Shown here: positions 35,146 through 44,033 of the stretch, one piece after another
Layout of the letters: each line of letters opens with the position of its first letter
Position numbering within the stretch: position 1 is the stretch's first letter
DNA from: DAHUYF01 sp035509275
GTDB taxonomy: Bacteria > Pseudomonadota > Alphaproteobacteria > ATCC43930 > CGMCC-115725
Direction of reading: 5' to 3'
DNA: 64,000 nt
Assembly (NCBI GenBank): GCA_035509275.1
Contig: DATJLU010000227.1
Coordinates: forward strand, 1 to 64,000
Translations under genes and position numbers: made by a program
Notes under the pieces: model-generated
The model's input: the letters and a program-made list of their open reading frames with translations, nothing else
Databases searched by the model: none
What the model was told of the DNA's origin: nothing

Positions 35146-37967
35146 CCGCGGCGCCGCGCGCCACCTACCGCCTGCAGTTCAACCGCGATTTCACCTTTGC
35201 CGATGCCCATGCCCTGGTCGACTATCTCGCCGATCTCGGCATCAGCCATGTCTACGCCTCGCCCTTCCTCAAGGCGCGGCCGGGCTCGACCCATGGCTAC
35301 GACATCATCGACCACAATCAGCTCAATCCCGAGATCGGCGGCAGCGAGGATCTCGCCGCCCTCGTCGACCGGCTGAAGCGACGCGGCATGGGGCTCATTC
35401 TCGACTTCGTGCCGAATCATATGGGCGTGGGCGGCAAGGACAATGCCTGGTGGCTCGACGTGCTCGAATGGGGCCGCATCTCGCCCTATGCCGAGTTCTT
35501 CGACATCGATTGGCGCGGCAGCCGGCCCGACCTCGCCGGCAAGGTGCTGCTCGCGGTGCTTGGCGCGCCTTACGGCGTCATTCTGGCAAAGGGCGAGATC
35601 CGGCTGCGCTTCGATGCCGAGGATGGCAGCTTCAGCGCCTGGTATTTCGACCATCGCTTTCCCGTCGCGCCGTTTTGCTATGCCGCCTTGCTCCGCGGCG
35701 CCGACCTTGCGGGGGAGGTGGGCCATCTTCTGTCGCCCCTTGCCGATGCCTTCGCCAAGCTGCGCGAGCCGCGCGGCAAGCGGCACTATGGCGCAATCCA
35801 TGCCGAAGGCGGGCGGCTCAAGGCCGAGCTTGCGGCGCTGGCGCGGCGCCAGCCGGCGGTTGCCGCCGCGCTCGCGCGTGCCGCCGACCGGCTCAACGGC
35901 GAGCCGGGCAAGCCCGCGAGCTGGCGCCGGCTGCATGCGCTGCTGGAGATGCAGGCCTACCGCGTCGCCTATTGGCGCGTCGCCGCGGACGAGATCAATT
36001 ATCGCCGCTTCTTCAACATCAACGATCTTGCCGGCATCCGCATCGAGCTGCCGGAGCTGTTCGAGCGCGCGCACCGCCTGGTGCTGACCTTGGTGGCGGA
36101 AGGGCGGGTCGATGGGCTGCGCATCGACCACATCGACGGTCTCTACGATCCCGCCGAATATTGCGAGCGTCTGCAGCGCGAGGCCGCGGCGGCGGCAAAG
36201 CTGCCCACGGGAAACTTCTATATCGTCGTCGAGAAGATCCTGGCGCATTACGAGACGCTGCGCGATTGGCCGGTGGCCGGCACCACCGGCTACGATTTCA
36301 TCCGCGAGGCAGGCGGCCTGTTCATCGATCCCGCCGGCGAAGGCGCGCTGCTGCGCGCCTATCGCCGCTTCACCGCTTCGCGCGACAAATACGCCACCGT
36401 GCTCCATGCCGGCAAGCGGCGCATCACCGACGTCAATCTCGCCAGCGAGGCCGGCGTCCTCGCCGCCGAGTTCCACGCCTTGTCGCGCCACCATTGGCAG
36501 AGCCGCGATTTCACCTTGAACGGCATGCGCGCCGCGCTCGACGAGGTGATCGCCGCCTTTCCCGTCTACCGCACCTATGTCGGCGATAGCGGCGCCGCGG
36601 CCGAGGACCGGCGCTACATCGACTGGGCGGTGGCGCAGGCGAAGAAGCATTGGCCGGGCATCGACACCTCGATCTTCGATTTCATTCATGGCGTGCTCAC
36701 GCTCGACCTGGCGCGCAGCGGCAGCGGCTATGGCCGCGCGGCGGTGCAGCGTGTCGCCATGCGCTTTCAGCAGCTCACCGGCCCGGTGATGGCCAAAGGC
36801 GCCGAGGACACCGCCTTCTATCGTTACGTCCCGCTGCTGGCGCTGAACGAGGTCGGCGGCGATCCCAGCCGCTTCGGCGTCTCGGTTGCGGCCTTTCACC
36901 ACCTGGCCGAGCTGCGCGCCAAGCGCTGGCCGCAGGGCATGCTGGCGAGCAGCACGCACGACACCAAGCGCGGCGAGGATTCGCGCGCGCGCCTCGCACT
37001 CCTGTCCGAGCGGCCGCGTGAATGGGCGCGGCATGTGGCGCTCTGGTCCCGGCTCAATCGCTTTCGCCGCGGCGAAGTCGATGGCGAGCCGGCGCCGCAC
37101 CGCAACGACGAATATTTCTTTTATCAGACCGTGCTCGGCGCCTGGCCGCTCGCGCTCGCACCCGACGACGTCCCCGGCCTCGAGGCTTTTGCCGCCCGGG
37201 TTCAGCTCACCATGACCAAGGCGCTGCGCGAAGCCAAGGAGCGCTCGAGCTGGAGCAATCCCAATACCGCTTACGAGGCGGTCCTCGGCCGTTTCGTCGC
37301 CGGCGCGCTCGATGCCGGGAAGCCCAACCCGTTCCTCGCCGACATGCATGGCTTCGTCGAGAGCCTGGCGCGGCCCGGCGCGATCAACAGCCTGGCGCAG
37401 ACCCTGATCAAGCTCGCCACGCCCGGCATTCCCGACACTTATCAGGGTGGCGAGCTCTGGGACTTCAGCATGGTCGATCCGGACAATCGCCGCGCCGTCG
37501 ATTGGGGCGCGCGCCGGCGCATCCTTGCCGAGCTCGCCGACCGCTTCGGCACGCATCCGCTCGATCGTCAGGCCCTGGCCGAGCTCGCCGCGCATTGGCG
37601 TGACGGCCGCGAGAAGCTGTTCCTGATCTGGCGCGCGCTGGCGCTGCGCGCCAGCCTGCCGGAGCTCTTCGCCCGCGGCGCCTATCTCCCGCTCGAGACC
37701 GCCGGCCGGCATGCCGACCGGCTCTGCGCCTTCGCCCGCCTCGCCGATGGCAAGGCCGCGGTCGCGGTCGCGCCGCGGCTCGTTCTGTCGCTGCTGGGCG
37801 AGGACGGCGCGATCGATTGGGGCGATACGATGGTGAAGCTGCCGGAAGCCGCCTCCTGGCACGACGTGGTCGCCGCAAAGCCGCTCGGCCGGCGCGACGG
37901 TGCCATCGCCGCGAGCGAGCTCCTCGCCGATTTCCCGGTAGCGCTGCTGGCGTCGGGGGACCCCTAA
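35142..37967 (+). CDS. treY: malto-oligosyltrehalose synthase
   Basis: TreY (GH13_26) isomerises the reducing-end alpha-1,4 bond of a maltodextrin to alpha,alpha-1,1, the first step of the TreY-TreZ route. The 941-residue protein opens with ATYRLQFNRDFTFADAHALVDYLADLGISHVYASPF, then GLILDFVPNHMGV, nucleophile in GLRIDHIDGLYDP, acid in FYIVVEKIL and aspartate in SSTHDTKRGEDSRAR. The GTG start overlaps the malQ stop; the frame is open far upstream but that is a shadow of malQ. It is the last gene of the operon; CreA follows after 78 bp. Confidence 0.95.
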   Translation: MTAAPRATYRLQFNRDFTFADAHALVDYLADLGISHVYASPFLKARPGSTHGYDIIDHNQLNPEIGGSEDLAALVDRLKRRGMGLILDFVPNHMGVGGKDNAWWLDVLEWGRISPYAEFFDIDWRGSRPDLAGKVLLAVLGAPYGVILAKGEIRLRFDAEDGSFSAWYFDHRFPVAPFCYAALLRGADLAGEVGHLLSPLADAFAKLREPRGKRHYGAIHAEGGRLKAELAALARRQPAVAAALARAADRLNGEPGKPASWRRLHALLEMQAYRVAYWRVAADEINYRRFFNINDLAGIRIELPELFERAHRLVLTLVAEGRVDGLRIDHIDGLYDPAEYCERLQREAAAAAKLPTGNFYIVVEKILAHYETLRDWPVAGTTGYDFIREAGGLFIDPAGEGALLRAYRRFTASRDKYATVLHAGKRRITDVNLASEAGVLAAEFHALSRHHWQSRDFTLNGMRAALDEVIAAFPVYRTYVGDSGAAAEDRRYIDWAVAQAKKHWPGIDTSIFDFIHGVLTLDLARSGSGYGRAAVQRVAMRFQQLTGPVMAKGAEDTAFYRYVPLLALNEVGGDPSRFGVSVAAFHHLAELRAKRWPQGMLASSTHDTKRGEDSRARLALLSERPREWARHVALWSRLNRFRRGEVDGEPAPHRNDEYFFYQTVLGAWPLALAPDDVPGLEAFAARVQLTMTKALREAKERSSWSNPNTAYEAVLGRFVAGALDAGKPNPFLADMHGFVESLARPGAINSLAQTLIKLATPGIPDTYQGGELWDFSMVDPDNRRAVDWGARRRILAELADRFGTHPLDRQALAELAAHWRDGREKLFLIWRALALRASLPELFARGAYLPLETAGRHADRLCAFARLADGKAAVAVAPRLVLSLLGEDGAIDWGDTMVKLPEAASWHDVVAAKPLGRRDGAIAASELLADFPVALLASGDP

Positions 37968-38045
37968 GCCCGCTCTCCGTCATAGACGCGCTACCTACCG
38001 CCGACTATCAATCCGTCGACGCTGTTGCCCGACGAGGAACCTCCC

Positions 38046-38525
38046 ATGCGCTTTGCGCCGCTTTTCGCCGCCGCCCTCTTTCTCGCCGCCGCTCCGGCGC
38101 GCGCCGACGAAGTCGGCAGCTTCCGCAATGACTGGACCGGCAACCGCATCGTCGTCGATGCGGTCCCCGATCCCAAAGTGCAGGGCGTCACCTGCCATCT
38201 GACCCATTTCGACCGCAGCCTGATCGACCGCCTGTCCAAAGGGAACTGGTTCATCGACCCGTCGAACTCCTCGATCGCCTGCCGCCAGACCGGTCCGATC
38301 ACCGTCGGCGACATCGATTTGAGCGAGCGTGGCGAGGAAGTGTTCTCCCAGCGCCTCAGCCTGATCTTCAAGTCGCTGGCGGTGCGGCGAATTTATGACC
38401 GGAAGAACAACACGCTGATCTATGTCGTCTATAGCCGTCAGGTGAAGGATGCGAGCGCCAAGATGAGCATCTCGACGGTGCCGCTCTACGAGCACGACGT
38501 CACCTGGGAGAAGCCGCCGAAATGA
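38046..38525 (+). CDS. creA: CreA family periplasmic protein
   Basis: A 159-residue protein with a clear signal peptide (MRFAPLFAAALFLAAAPARADEV, likely cut after ARA) and the CreA-family body: VGSFRNDWTGNRIVVDAVPDPKVQGVTCHLTHFDR, SSIACRQTGPI and LIYVVYSRQVKDASAKMSISTVPL. CreA is widespread in proteobacteria and its function is unknown. The ATG at 38046 is chosen over one seven codons upstream because it starts the signal peptide and follows CGAGGAA. It is on the same strand as treY but its 78-bp spacing suggests a separate unit. Confidence 0.9.
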   Translation: MRFAPLFAAALFLAAAPARADEVGSFRNDWTGNRIVVDAVPDPKVQGVTCHLTHFDRSLIDRLSKGNWFIDPSNSSIACRQTGPITVGDIDLSERGEEVFSQRLSLIFKSLAVRRIYDRKNNTLIYVVYSRQVKDASAKMSISTVPLYEHDVTWEKPPK

Positions 38526-38556
38526 TCCGTCTTCGCCGGCTGGACCGGTCGCGGCC

Positions 38557-39702
38557 ATGACCGAGAGCGTCGATTGCGTCGTCATCGGTGCGGGGGTGGT
38601 CGGCCTCGCCGTCGCCCGCGCGCTCGCGCTCGGCGGCCATGAGGTGCTGGTGCTCGAGAAGGAGCGCTGGATCGGCTCGGAGACCTCGTCGCGCAACAGC
38701 GAGGTGATCCATGCCGGAATCTACTACCCCAAAGGCAGCCTCAAGGCGCAGCTCTGTCTCGCCGGCAAGCACAAGCTCTACGCCTATTGCGCCGAGCGCG
38801 GCATCGGCCATCGCCGCCTCGGCAAGCTCATCGTCGCCTGCAGCGAGGCGGAGATCGCCATCCTCGACGGCGTGCGCCAGCGCGCCGAGGCCAATGGCGT
38901 CGACGATCTGCGCTGGCTCGGCAGCAACGAGCTGCGCGCGCTCGAGCCGGAGCTCGCCGCCATCGGCGCCTATGTCTCGCCCTCGACCGGCATCATCGAC
39001 AGCCATGGGCTGATGCTCGCCTATGAGGCCGATCTCGAAGCCGCCGGCGGGATGGTGGTGCTGCGCGCGCCGGTGCTGTCGGGCCACGTCGAAGCGCGGG
39101 GCTTCACCCTGGAGATCGGCGGTGCCGAGCCGATGCGGCTCGCCTGCCGCTGCCTCGTCAACAGCGCCGGCATCCACGCGCCGAGCCTGGCGCGTCGCAT
39201 TGCCGGCATTCCGCCCGCCTCGATCCCGCGCGACTATTTCTGCCGCGGCGTCTATTTCACCCTCGCCGGCCGCTCGCCGTTCCGCCATCTGATCTATCCC
39301 GTGCCCGAGGCGGCCGGCCTCGGCGTCCATCTGACGCTCGACCTCGCCGGCCAGGCGCGCTTCGGTCCCGATGTCGAATGGATCGACGGCATCGACTACA
39401 CCGTCGATCACCGCCGCGGCGAGCGCTTCTATGCGGCGATCCGGACCTATTGGCCGGCGCTGCGGGATGGCGCCCTGCAGCCGGGCTATGCCGGCATCCG
39501 CCCCAAGATCAGCGGCCCCAAGGAGCCGGCCGCCGATTTCCTTCTGCAAGGCCCGGCCGAGCACGGAATTGCCGGCCTCGTCAACCTCTACGGCATTGAA
39601 TCGCCAGGACTTACCGCCTCGCTGGCGATCGCCGAGCGGGTCTCGTCGCTGCTCGACAGCCCTGCGCAATCGGCAATTCCGGGGCGGGCGGCGGCAGGCT
39701 AG
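38557..39702 (+). CDS. FAD-dependent oxidoreductase, L-2-hydroxyglutarate oxidase-like
   Basis: A 381-residue DAO-fold flavoprotein. Residues 5-35 are the dinucleotide-binding site (DCVVIGAGVVGLAVARALALGGHEVLVLEKE). SSRNSEVIHAGIYYPKGSLKAQLCLAGKHKLYAYC is the signature of LhgO-like enzymes, and GYAGIRPKISGP near the C-terminus also fits. LhgO oxidises L-2-hydroxyglutarate to 2-oxoglutarate; related proteins act on other 2-hydroxy acids, so the exact substrate is inferred. The gene starts 31 bp after creA and the aldolase-like gene follows after 49 bp. Confidence 0.85.
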   Translation: MTESVDCVVIGAGVVGLAVARALALGGHEVLVLEKERWIGSETSSRNSEVIHAGIYYPKGSLKAQLCLAGKHKLYAYCAERGIGHRRLGKLIVACSEAEIAILDGVRQRAEANGVDDLRWLGSNELRALEPELAAIGAYVSPSTGIIDSHGLMLAYEADLEAAGGMVVLRAPVLSGHVEARGFTLEIGGAEPMRLACRCLVNSAGIHAPSLARRIAGIPPASIPRDYFCRGVYFTLAGRSPFRHLIYPVPEAAGLGVHLTLDLAGQARFGPDVEWIDGIDYTVDHRRGERFYAAIRTYWPALRDGALQPGYAGIRPKISGPKEPAADFLLQGPAEHGIAGLVNLYGIESPGLTASLAIAERVSSLLDSPAQSAIPGRAAAG

Positions 39703-39751
39703 GATTGAGCCAAAGCCGCAACCGCAGGAACCGGAAAAGGAGAGGACGCCC

Positions 39752-40522
39752 ATGGCCCAGATCACGGCGCTGCACCGCAGCAACCAGCCCGGCAGCGCCC
39801 AGAGCGAGCGCGAGACGCGCATCGCGCTCGCGGCGTGCTATCGCCTCATCGCCCATTTCGGCATGGACGACCTCATCTACACCCATATCTCGGCGCGGGT
39901 GCCGGGCGAGCCCGGTCATTTCCTCATCAACCCCTTTGGGATGATGTTCCACGAAATCACCGCCTCGAGCCTGGTCAAGATCGACCATGAGGGCGCCGTC
40001 GTCGAGGACAGCCCTTATCCCGTGAACAAGGCCGGCTTCGTCATCCACAGCGCCGTCCATATGGCGCGGCCCGAGGTCAGTTGCGTGCTGCACACGCATA
40101 CGCGCGCCGGCGTCGCCGTCTCCTGCCTCGAGGAGGGTCTCCTCCACATCAACCAGCACTCGGCGATGTTCACCGATCGCGTCGCCTATCACGATTACGA
40201 GGGCATCGCGCTCGATCTCGACGAGCGCTCGCGGCTGGTGCGCGATCTCGGCGACAAGCCGGCGATGGTGCTGCGCAACCACGGGCTCCTCACCGCCGGG
40301 CACAGCGTGCAAGAAGCGTTCGTGACCATGTACTACCTCGAGCAATCCTGCCGCATCCAGATCGACCTGATGGCGACCGGCCGCAAGCTGACGCGGCTCT
40401 CGGACAATGTGGCGCGCCACACCGCCCAGCAATTTGCCGAATCGCCGACGCCATGCGGCGAGCGCGAGTGGCCGGCGCTGACGCGCCTCCTCGACGCGAA
40501 GGATCCGAGCTACCGGAATTAG
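39752..40522 (+). CDS. class II aldolase/adducin domain protein
   Basis: A 256-residue class II aldolase-fold protein. Metal ligands can be seen in VLHTHTRAGVAVSCL (HTH) and in VLRNHGLLTAGHSV (RNHGLL), the family hallmarks; GMDDLIYTHISARVPG is the N-terminal substrate loop. Members include L-fuculose and ribulose phosphate epimerase/aldolases, but proteins of this length ending in a long helix are usually generic and of unknown substrate. The ATG at 39752 has a good AAGGAGAGG site. Co-expression with the LhgO-like gene upstream is plausible. Confidence 0.85.
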   Translation: MAQITALHRSNQPGSAQSERETRIALAACYRLIAHFGMDDLIYTHISARVPGEPGHFLINPFGMMFHEITASSLVKIDHEGAVVEDSPYPVNKAGFVIHSAVHMARPEVSCVLHTHTRAGVAVSCLEEGLLHINQHSAMFTDRVAYHDYEGIALDLDERSRLVRDLGDKPAMVLRNHGLLTAGHSVQEAFVTMYYLEQSCRIQIDLMATGRKLTRLSDNVARHTAQQFAESPTPCGEREWPALTRLLDAKDPSYRN

Positions 40523-40608
40523 TGGTCGGTTGTCAGTGATCAGTCGTCAGTCCGATTGTCAGCCATACTGATGACCGACAACTGACGACTGATAACTCAC
40601 TCGGCACC
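40523..40608. repeat. degenerate inverted repeat of CAGTCGTCAGT units
   Basis: The stretch repeats words such as CAGTGATCAGTCGTCAGT and, in the opposite sense, ACTGACGACTGATAACT. It follows the stop of the aldolase gene and reaches into the last codons of the small minus-strand ORF at 40597. It looks like a dispersed intergenic repeat. Confidence 0.6.
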
Positions 40609-40785
40609 GAGTCGGCGCCAGAGGAAGAGCGGCCACAGCAGCACGGCCGGCAGGCTGTCGCGGAAGATCTCGCCCTGGCGGCGCGGCGTAAAGTCGCCGG
40701 GCTCGGCGGCGCCGGGTTGCGGCTGAGCGAAAAGCGCGGCGCCCACAGCCACATACATCATCAGCAGGATCGCAACGCTGGCCAT
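40597..40785 (-). CDS. small single-pass membrane protein, hypothetical
   Basis: 62 residues: an N-terminal hydrophobic segment (MASVAILLMMYVAVGAALFAQ), a polar middle (PGDFTPRRQGEIFRDSLP) and a second hydrophobic patch (AVLLWPLFLWRRL). The ATG follows GAAGAGGCG, a fair ribosome-binding site. The family is not recognised. The tail lies in a dispersed repeat, so the C-terminus may vary between strains. It could be non-coding, but the start signal and the amphipathic pattern favour a gene. Confidence 0.55.
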   Translation of the reverse strand: MASVAILLMMYVAVGAALFAQPQPGAAEPGDFTPRRQGEIFRDSLPAVLLWPLFLWRRLGAE

Positions 40786-40892
40786 CGGACGCCTCTTCGA
40801 TGGGTGAACGGCCCAGAGCGTGGCCGAACATGGTTAGCGAATGATGAATCCTCTGCTAGTCTGCCGCCGCCTGCGACCGAGACGGTGCAACG

Positions 40893-42011
40893 ATGCTCAT
40901 TGGTGTACCCAAAGAAGTAAAGACGCAAGAGTATCGCGTCGGGCTGCTGCCGGGTAGCGTGCGCGAGGCGGTGCATCACGGCCACGAGGTGCTGGTCGAG
41001 AGCGGCGCCGGCACCGGCATCGGCTTCGATGACGATGCCTATCGCCGCGCCGGCGCGCGCATCGCCGCCGGTGCCGCCGAGGTCTTCGCCGCAGCCGACA
41101 TGATCGTCAAGGTGAAGGAGCCGCAGCCGCCGGAGATTGCACGGCTGAAACCGGGGCAGGTGCTGTTCACCTATCTCCATCTCGCCGCCGACCGGCCGCA
41201 GGCCGAGGGCCTCATGCGTTCCGGCGCGATTTGCGTCGCTTATGAGACGGTGACCGATGCGCGCGGCGGCTTGCCGCTGCTCGCGCCGATGAGCGAGGTC
41301 GCCGGCCGCATGTCGATCCAGGTCGGCGCCCATTGCCTCGAGAAGGAGCAGGGCGGGCTCGGCGTTCTGCTCGGCGGCGTTCCCGGTGTCGCCGCGGCCA
41401 AGGTGGTGATCCTGGGCGGCGGCGTTGCCGGCACCAATGCGGCGCGCGTGGCGATGGGGATGGAGGCCTATGTGACGGTCATCGACCGCTCGCTGCAGCG
41501 CCTCTACGAGCTCGACATGCAATTCGGCTCGCAGCTCCACACGCTGTTCTCGACGGTGGAGACGATCGAGCAGGAAGTGCTGTCTGCCGATCTCGTCATC
41601 GGCGCCGTGCTGGTGCCCGGCGCGGCGGCGCCCAAGCTGGTGAGCCGCGCCATGGTGCGGCAGATGAAGCCGGGCGCGGTGCTGGTCGATATCGCCATCG
41701 ACCAGGGCGGCTGCTTCGAGACCAGCCGCCCGACCACCCATGCCGAGCCGACCTATGTCGAGGAAGGCGTCATCCATTACTGCGTCACCAACATGCCGGG
41801 GGCGGTGGCGCGCACCTCGAGCTTCGCCCTCAACAACGCCACCCTGCCTTTCGCCCTGGCGCTCGCCAACAAGGGCTGGCGCAAGGCGCTCGCCGAGGAC
41901 CCGCATCTGCGCGCCGGCCTCAACATCGCTTCGGGCCGCGTCACCCATGCGGCGGTCGCCGGGGCGTTGGGCTTGCCGCTCAGCCCGGCCGAGGCGGCGC
42001 TGGCCGGGTGA
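40893..42011 (+). CDS. ald: alanine dehydrogenase
   Basis: Ald interconverts L-alanine and pyruvate plus ammonia with NAD. The 372-residue protein has the family start MLIGVPKEVKTQEYRVGL, the catalytic Lys region VKVKEPQPPE, the active-site His in LFTYLHLAAD, the NAD-binding site VVILGGGVAGTNAARVAMGMEA (about residues 168-190), and the C-terminal NMPGAVARTSSFALNNATLPF. The length is standard. The DUF3311/symporter pair downstream could import alanine or pyruvate, giving a short catabolic set. Confidence 0.95.
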   Translation: MLIGVPKEVKTQEYRVGLLPGSVREAVHHGHEVLVESGAGTGIGFDDDAYRRAGARIAAGAAEVFAAADMIVKVKEPQPPEIARLKPGQVLFTYLHLAADRPQAEGLMRSGAICVAYETVTDARGGLPLLAPMSEVAGRMSIQVGAHCLEKEQGGLGVLLGGVPGVAAAKVVILGGGVAGTNAARVAMGMEAYVTVIDRSLQRLYELDMQFGSQLHTLFSTVETIEQEVLSADLVIGAVLVPGAAAPKLVSRAMVRQMKPGAVLVDIAIDQGGCFETSRPTTHAEPTYVEEGVIHYCVTNMPGAVARTSSFALNNATLPFALALANKGWRKALAEDPHLRAGLNIASGRVTHAAVAGALGLPLSPAEAALAG

Positions 42012-42077
42012 GCCCCGGCGCGGGCCTTCGATCGACTTGACCCGCTACGCCAAAAGTGGAATTTTTTCAGATTGATG

Positions 42078-42121
42078 GCGGGCCCAGCGCGCGTAAAGGG
42101 TTAACGCGCTGGACCGCCCGC
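42078..42121. promoter_or_regulatory. inverted repeat in the leader of the DUF3311-symporter pair
   Basis: CCAGCGCG at 42084-42091 and CGCGCTGG at 42105-42112 form an 8-bp perfect inverted repeat, flanked by GCGGGC and GCCCGC that can extend the arms. It lies about 50 bp upstream of the DUF3311 gene. It could be a terminator of ald or an operator; there is no T-run, so an operator or a 5' leader hairpin is as likely. Confidence 0.4.
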
Positions 42122-42167
42122 TGAACACCGGCGGTCGCCGGCAAGAAGGCTATCTGGGGGACGACCT

Positions 42168-42380
42168 ATGAACGACCGAGGCATCAAGCAACGCGGCTGG
42201 AGCTGGTGGTACCTGCTCTTCCTGATCCAGTTCGTCGCTGCGCTCTGGCCGCCGTTCTACAACAAGGCCGAGCCTTACCTCGCGGGCATTCCCTATTTCT
42301 ACTGGTACCAGATGCTCTGGGTGATCATCGGCGCGGTGCTCACGGGGATCGTCTATTTCGCGACCGAGAGCCGGCAATGA
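42168..42380 (+). CDS. DUF3311 small membrane protein
   Basis: 70 residues with two membrane helices (WWYLLFLIQFVAALWPPFYNK and YWYQMLWVIIGAVLTGIVYF). DUF3311 proteins are almost always encoded just upstream of a sodium:solute symporter and are thought to be its small subunit or helper; that arrangement holds here, with the symporter starting 49 bp later. A good start (CTATGGGGGACGACCTATG context) supports the call. Confidence 0.9.
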   Translation: MNDRGIKQRGWSWWYLLFLIQFVAALWPPFYNKAEPYLAGIPYFYWYQMLWVIIGAVLTGIVYFATESRQ

Positions 42381-42429
42381 GGCCCGGCGCGGTATCCGGC
42401 AGCAAAGCAAATTCCACGGGGGAAGCATC

Positions 42430-43977
42430 GTGCAGGACGTGAACTGGACGGCACTCATCATTTTCGTCTTGTTGTTCGCCTTCATCACCTGGCTCGGCTT
42501 CGCCGCGGCCCACTGGCGCCGGGGCGATCTCGACCTTTTGCATGAATGGGGGCTCGGCGGGCGGCGCTTCGGCACGCTCGTCACCTGGTTCCTGATCGGC
42601 GGCGACCTCTACACCGCCTACACCTTCATCGCGGTTCCGGCGCTGGCCTTCGGCGCGGGCGCGATCGCGTTCTTCGCGGTGCCCTACACCATCGTGATCT
42701 ATCCGATCCTGTTCCTGGTCTTTCCGCGCCTCTGGTATGTCTGCCACAAGCACCAATACATCACCGCCGGCGATTTCGTTCGCGGCCGCTTCGGCAATCG
42801 CTGGCTCGCCCTCGCGATCACCATCACCGGCATTGTCGCCACCATGCCCTATATCGCCCTGCAGCTCGTCGGCTTGCAGGTCGTGATCGGCGCGATGGGC
42901 GTCTCCGGATCGGGGCTTGCCGCCGATCTGCCGCTGATTATCGCGTTCATCATCCTTGCCGCCTTCACCTATTCGAGCGGGTTGCGCGCCCCGGCCTCGA
43001 TCGCGATCGTCAAGGACATCCTCATCTACATCACCGCGTTCGCGGCGGTCATTGTCATTCCGATCGAGCTTGGCGGCTTCGGCAAGATCTTCGCCGCCGT
43101 GCCGGCGCCGAAACTGCTCCTGGCCACGCCCGGGCCGAACACCACCGGCGCCTACGGGGTCTATGCGACCCTGGCCCTCGGTTCGGCGCTGGCGCTCTTT
43201 CTCTATCCGCATTCGATGACCGGAATTCTGAGCGCCAGCAGCGGCCGCGCCGTCCGCCGCAACGCCGCGCTCCTGCCGGGCTATTCCTTCATGCTCGGGC
43301 TCCTCGCTTTGGTCGGCTTCTTCGCCATCGCCGCGGGCGTGGGCGCGCTGCCGGAATATGCCGCCGGCTTCAAGCAGTTCGGCAACAATTTTGCGGTGCC
43401 GGCGCTGTTCCTGCACAGCTTCCCGTCCTGGTTCGTCGGCATCGCCTTTGCCGGCGTCGGCATCGGCGCGCTGGTGCCGGCGGCGATCATGTCGATCGCA
43501 GCGGCCAATCTCTACACCCGCAACATCCACCGCGAGTTCATCAACCAGAACCCGACCGACAAGCAGGAAGCACAGATGGCGAAATGGGTGTCGCTGATCG
43601 TCAAGTTCGGCGCGCTCGTCTTCATCCTGTTCGTGCCGACGCAATACGCCATCTTCCTGCAGCTGCTCGGCGGCATCTGGATCATCCAGACGCTGCCGGC
43701 GGTGATGCTCGGCGCCTATACGCGCTGGCCCAATGACTGGGCGCTGCTCATCGGCTGGGCCGTCGGCACCTTCGCCGGCACGGCCATGGCGATTGCGGCG
43801 AACCTGACGCCGACCTATGTGCTCCATATCGGCGGCTGGGCGTTCCCCGGCTATACCGCGTTCTACACCGTGGTTCTGAACCTGGTGGTGGTCGCGGTGC
43901 TGACGCCGGTCTTCAATGCGCTGCGGGCGCAGCCGGCCGCTCTCGACGAGACCGTCGCCTCCGACTACTTCGCCTGA
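42430..43977 (+). CDS. sodium:solute symporter, MctP-like monocarboxylate permease
   Basis: A 515-residue SSS-family protein with about thirteen membrane segments. GDLYTAYTFIAVPALAFGAGAIAFFAVPYT and YITAGDFVRGRFGNRWLALAITITGIVATMPYIALQLVG are typical of the branch that includes rhizobial MctP, which takes up lactate, pyruvate and alanine. FLYPHSMTGILSASSGRAVRRNAALLPGYS also fits that branch. The GTG start at 42430 follows GGGGGAAGC. Adjacent to ald and paired with DUF3311, so uptake of alanine or a related acid is likely but not proved. Confidence 0.88.
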   Translation: MQDVNWTALIIFVLLFAFITWLGFAAAHWRRGDLDLLHEWGLGGRRFGTLVTWFLIGGDLYTAYTFIAVPALAFGAGAIAFFAVPYTIVIYPILFLVFPRLWYVCHKHQYITAGDFVRGRFGNRWLALAITITGIVATMPYIALQLVGLQVVIGAMGVSGSGLAADLPLIIAFIILAAFTYSSGLRAPASIAIVKDILIYITAFAAVIVIPIELGGFGKIFAAVPAPKLLLATPGPNTTGAYGVYATLALGSALALFLYPHSMTGILSASSGRAVRRNAALLPGYSFMLGLLALVGFFAIAAGVGALPEYAAGFKQFGNNFAVPALFLHSFPSWFVGIAFAGVGIGALVPAAIMSIAAANLYTRNIHREFINQNPTDKQEAQMAKWVSLIVKFGALVFILFVPTQYAIFLQLLGGIWIIQTLPAVMLGAYTRWPNDWALLIGWAVGTFAGTAMAIAANLTPTYVLHIGGWAFPGYTAFYTVVLNLVVVAVLTPVFNALRAQPAALDETVASDYFA

Positions 43978-44033
43978 GGCAACCGCCCCTCGCTCGGTTG
44001 AAGCCCGGTTCACGGCTTCGCTAAAGCGAGGGG

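Noticed and set aside
34935..37862. 975-codon open frame on the minus strand across treY
   Set aside because: Antisense shadow of treY with low-complexity composition and no family motif.
42340..44013. 557-codon minus-strand frame across the symporter
   Set aside because: Antisense of the SSS gene; extremely charged, Gly/Arg/Asp-rich, no domain.
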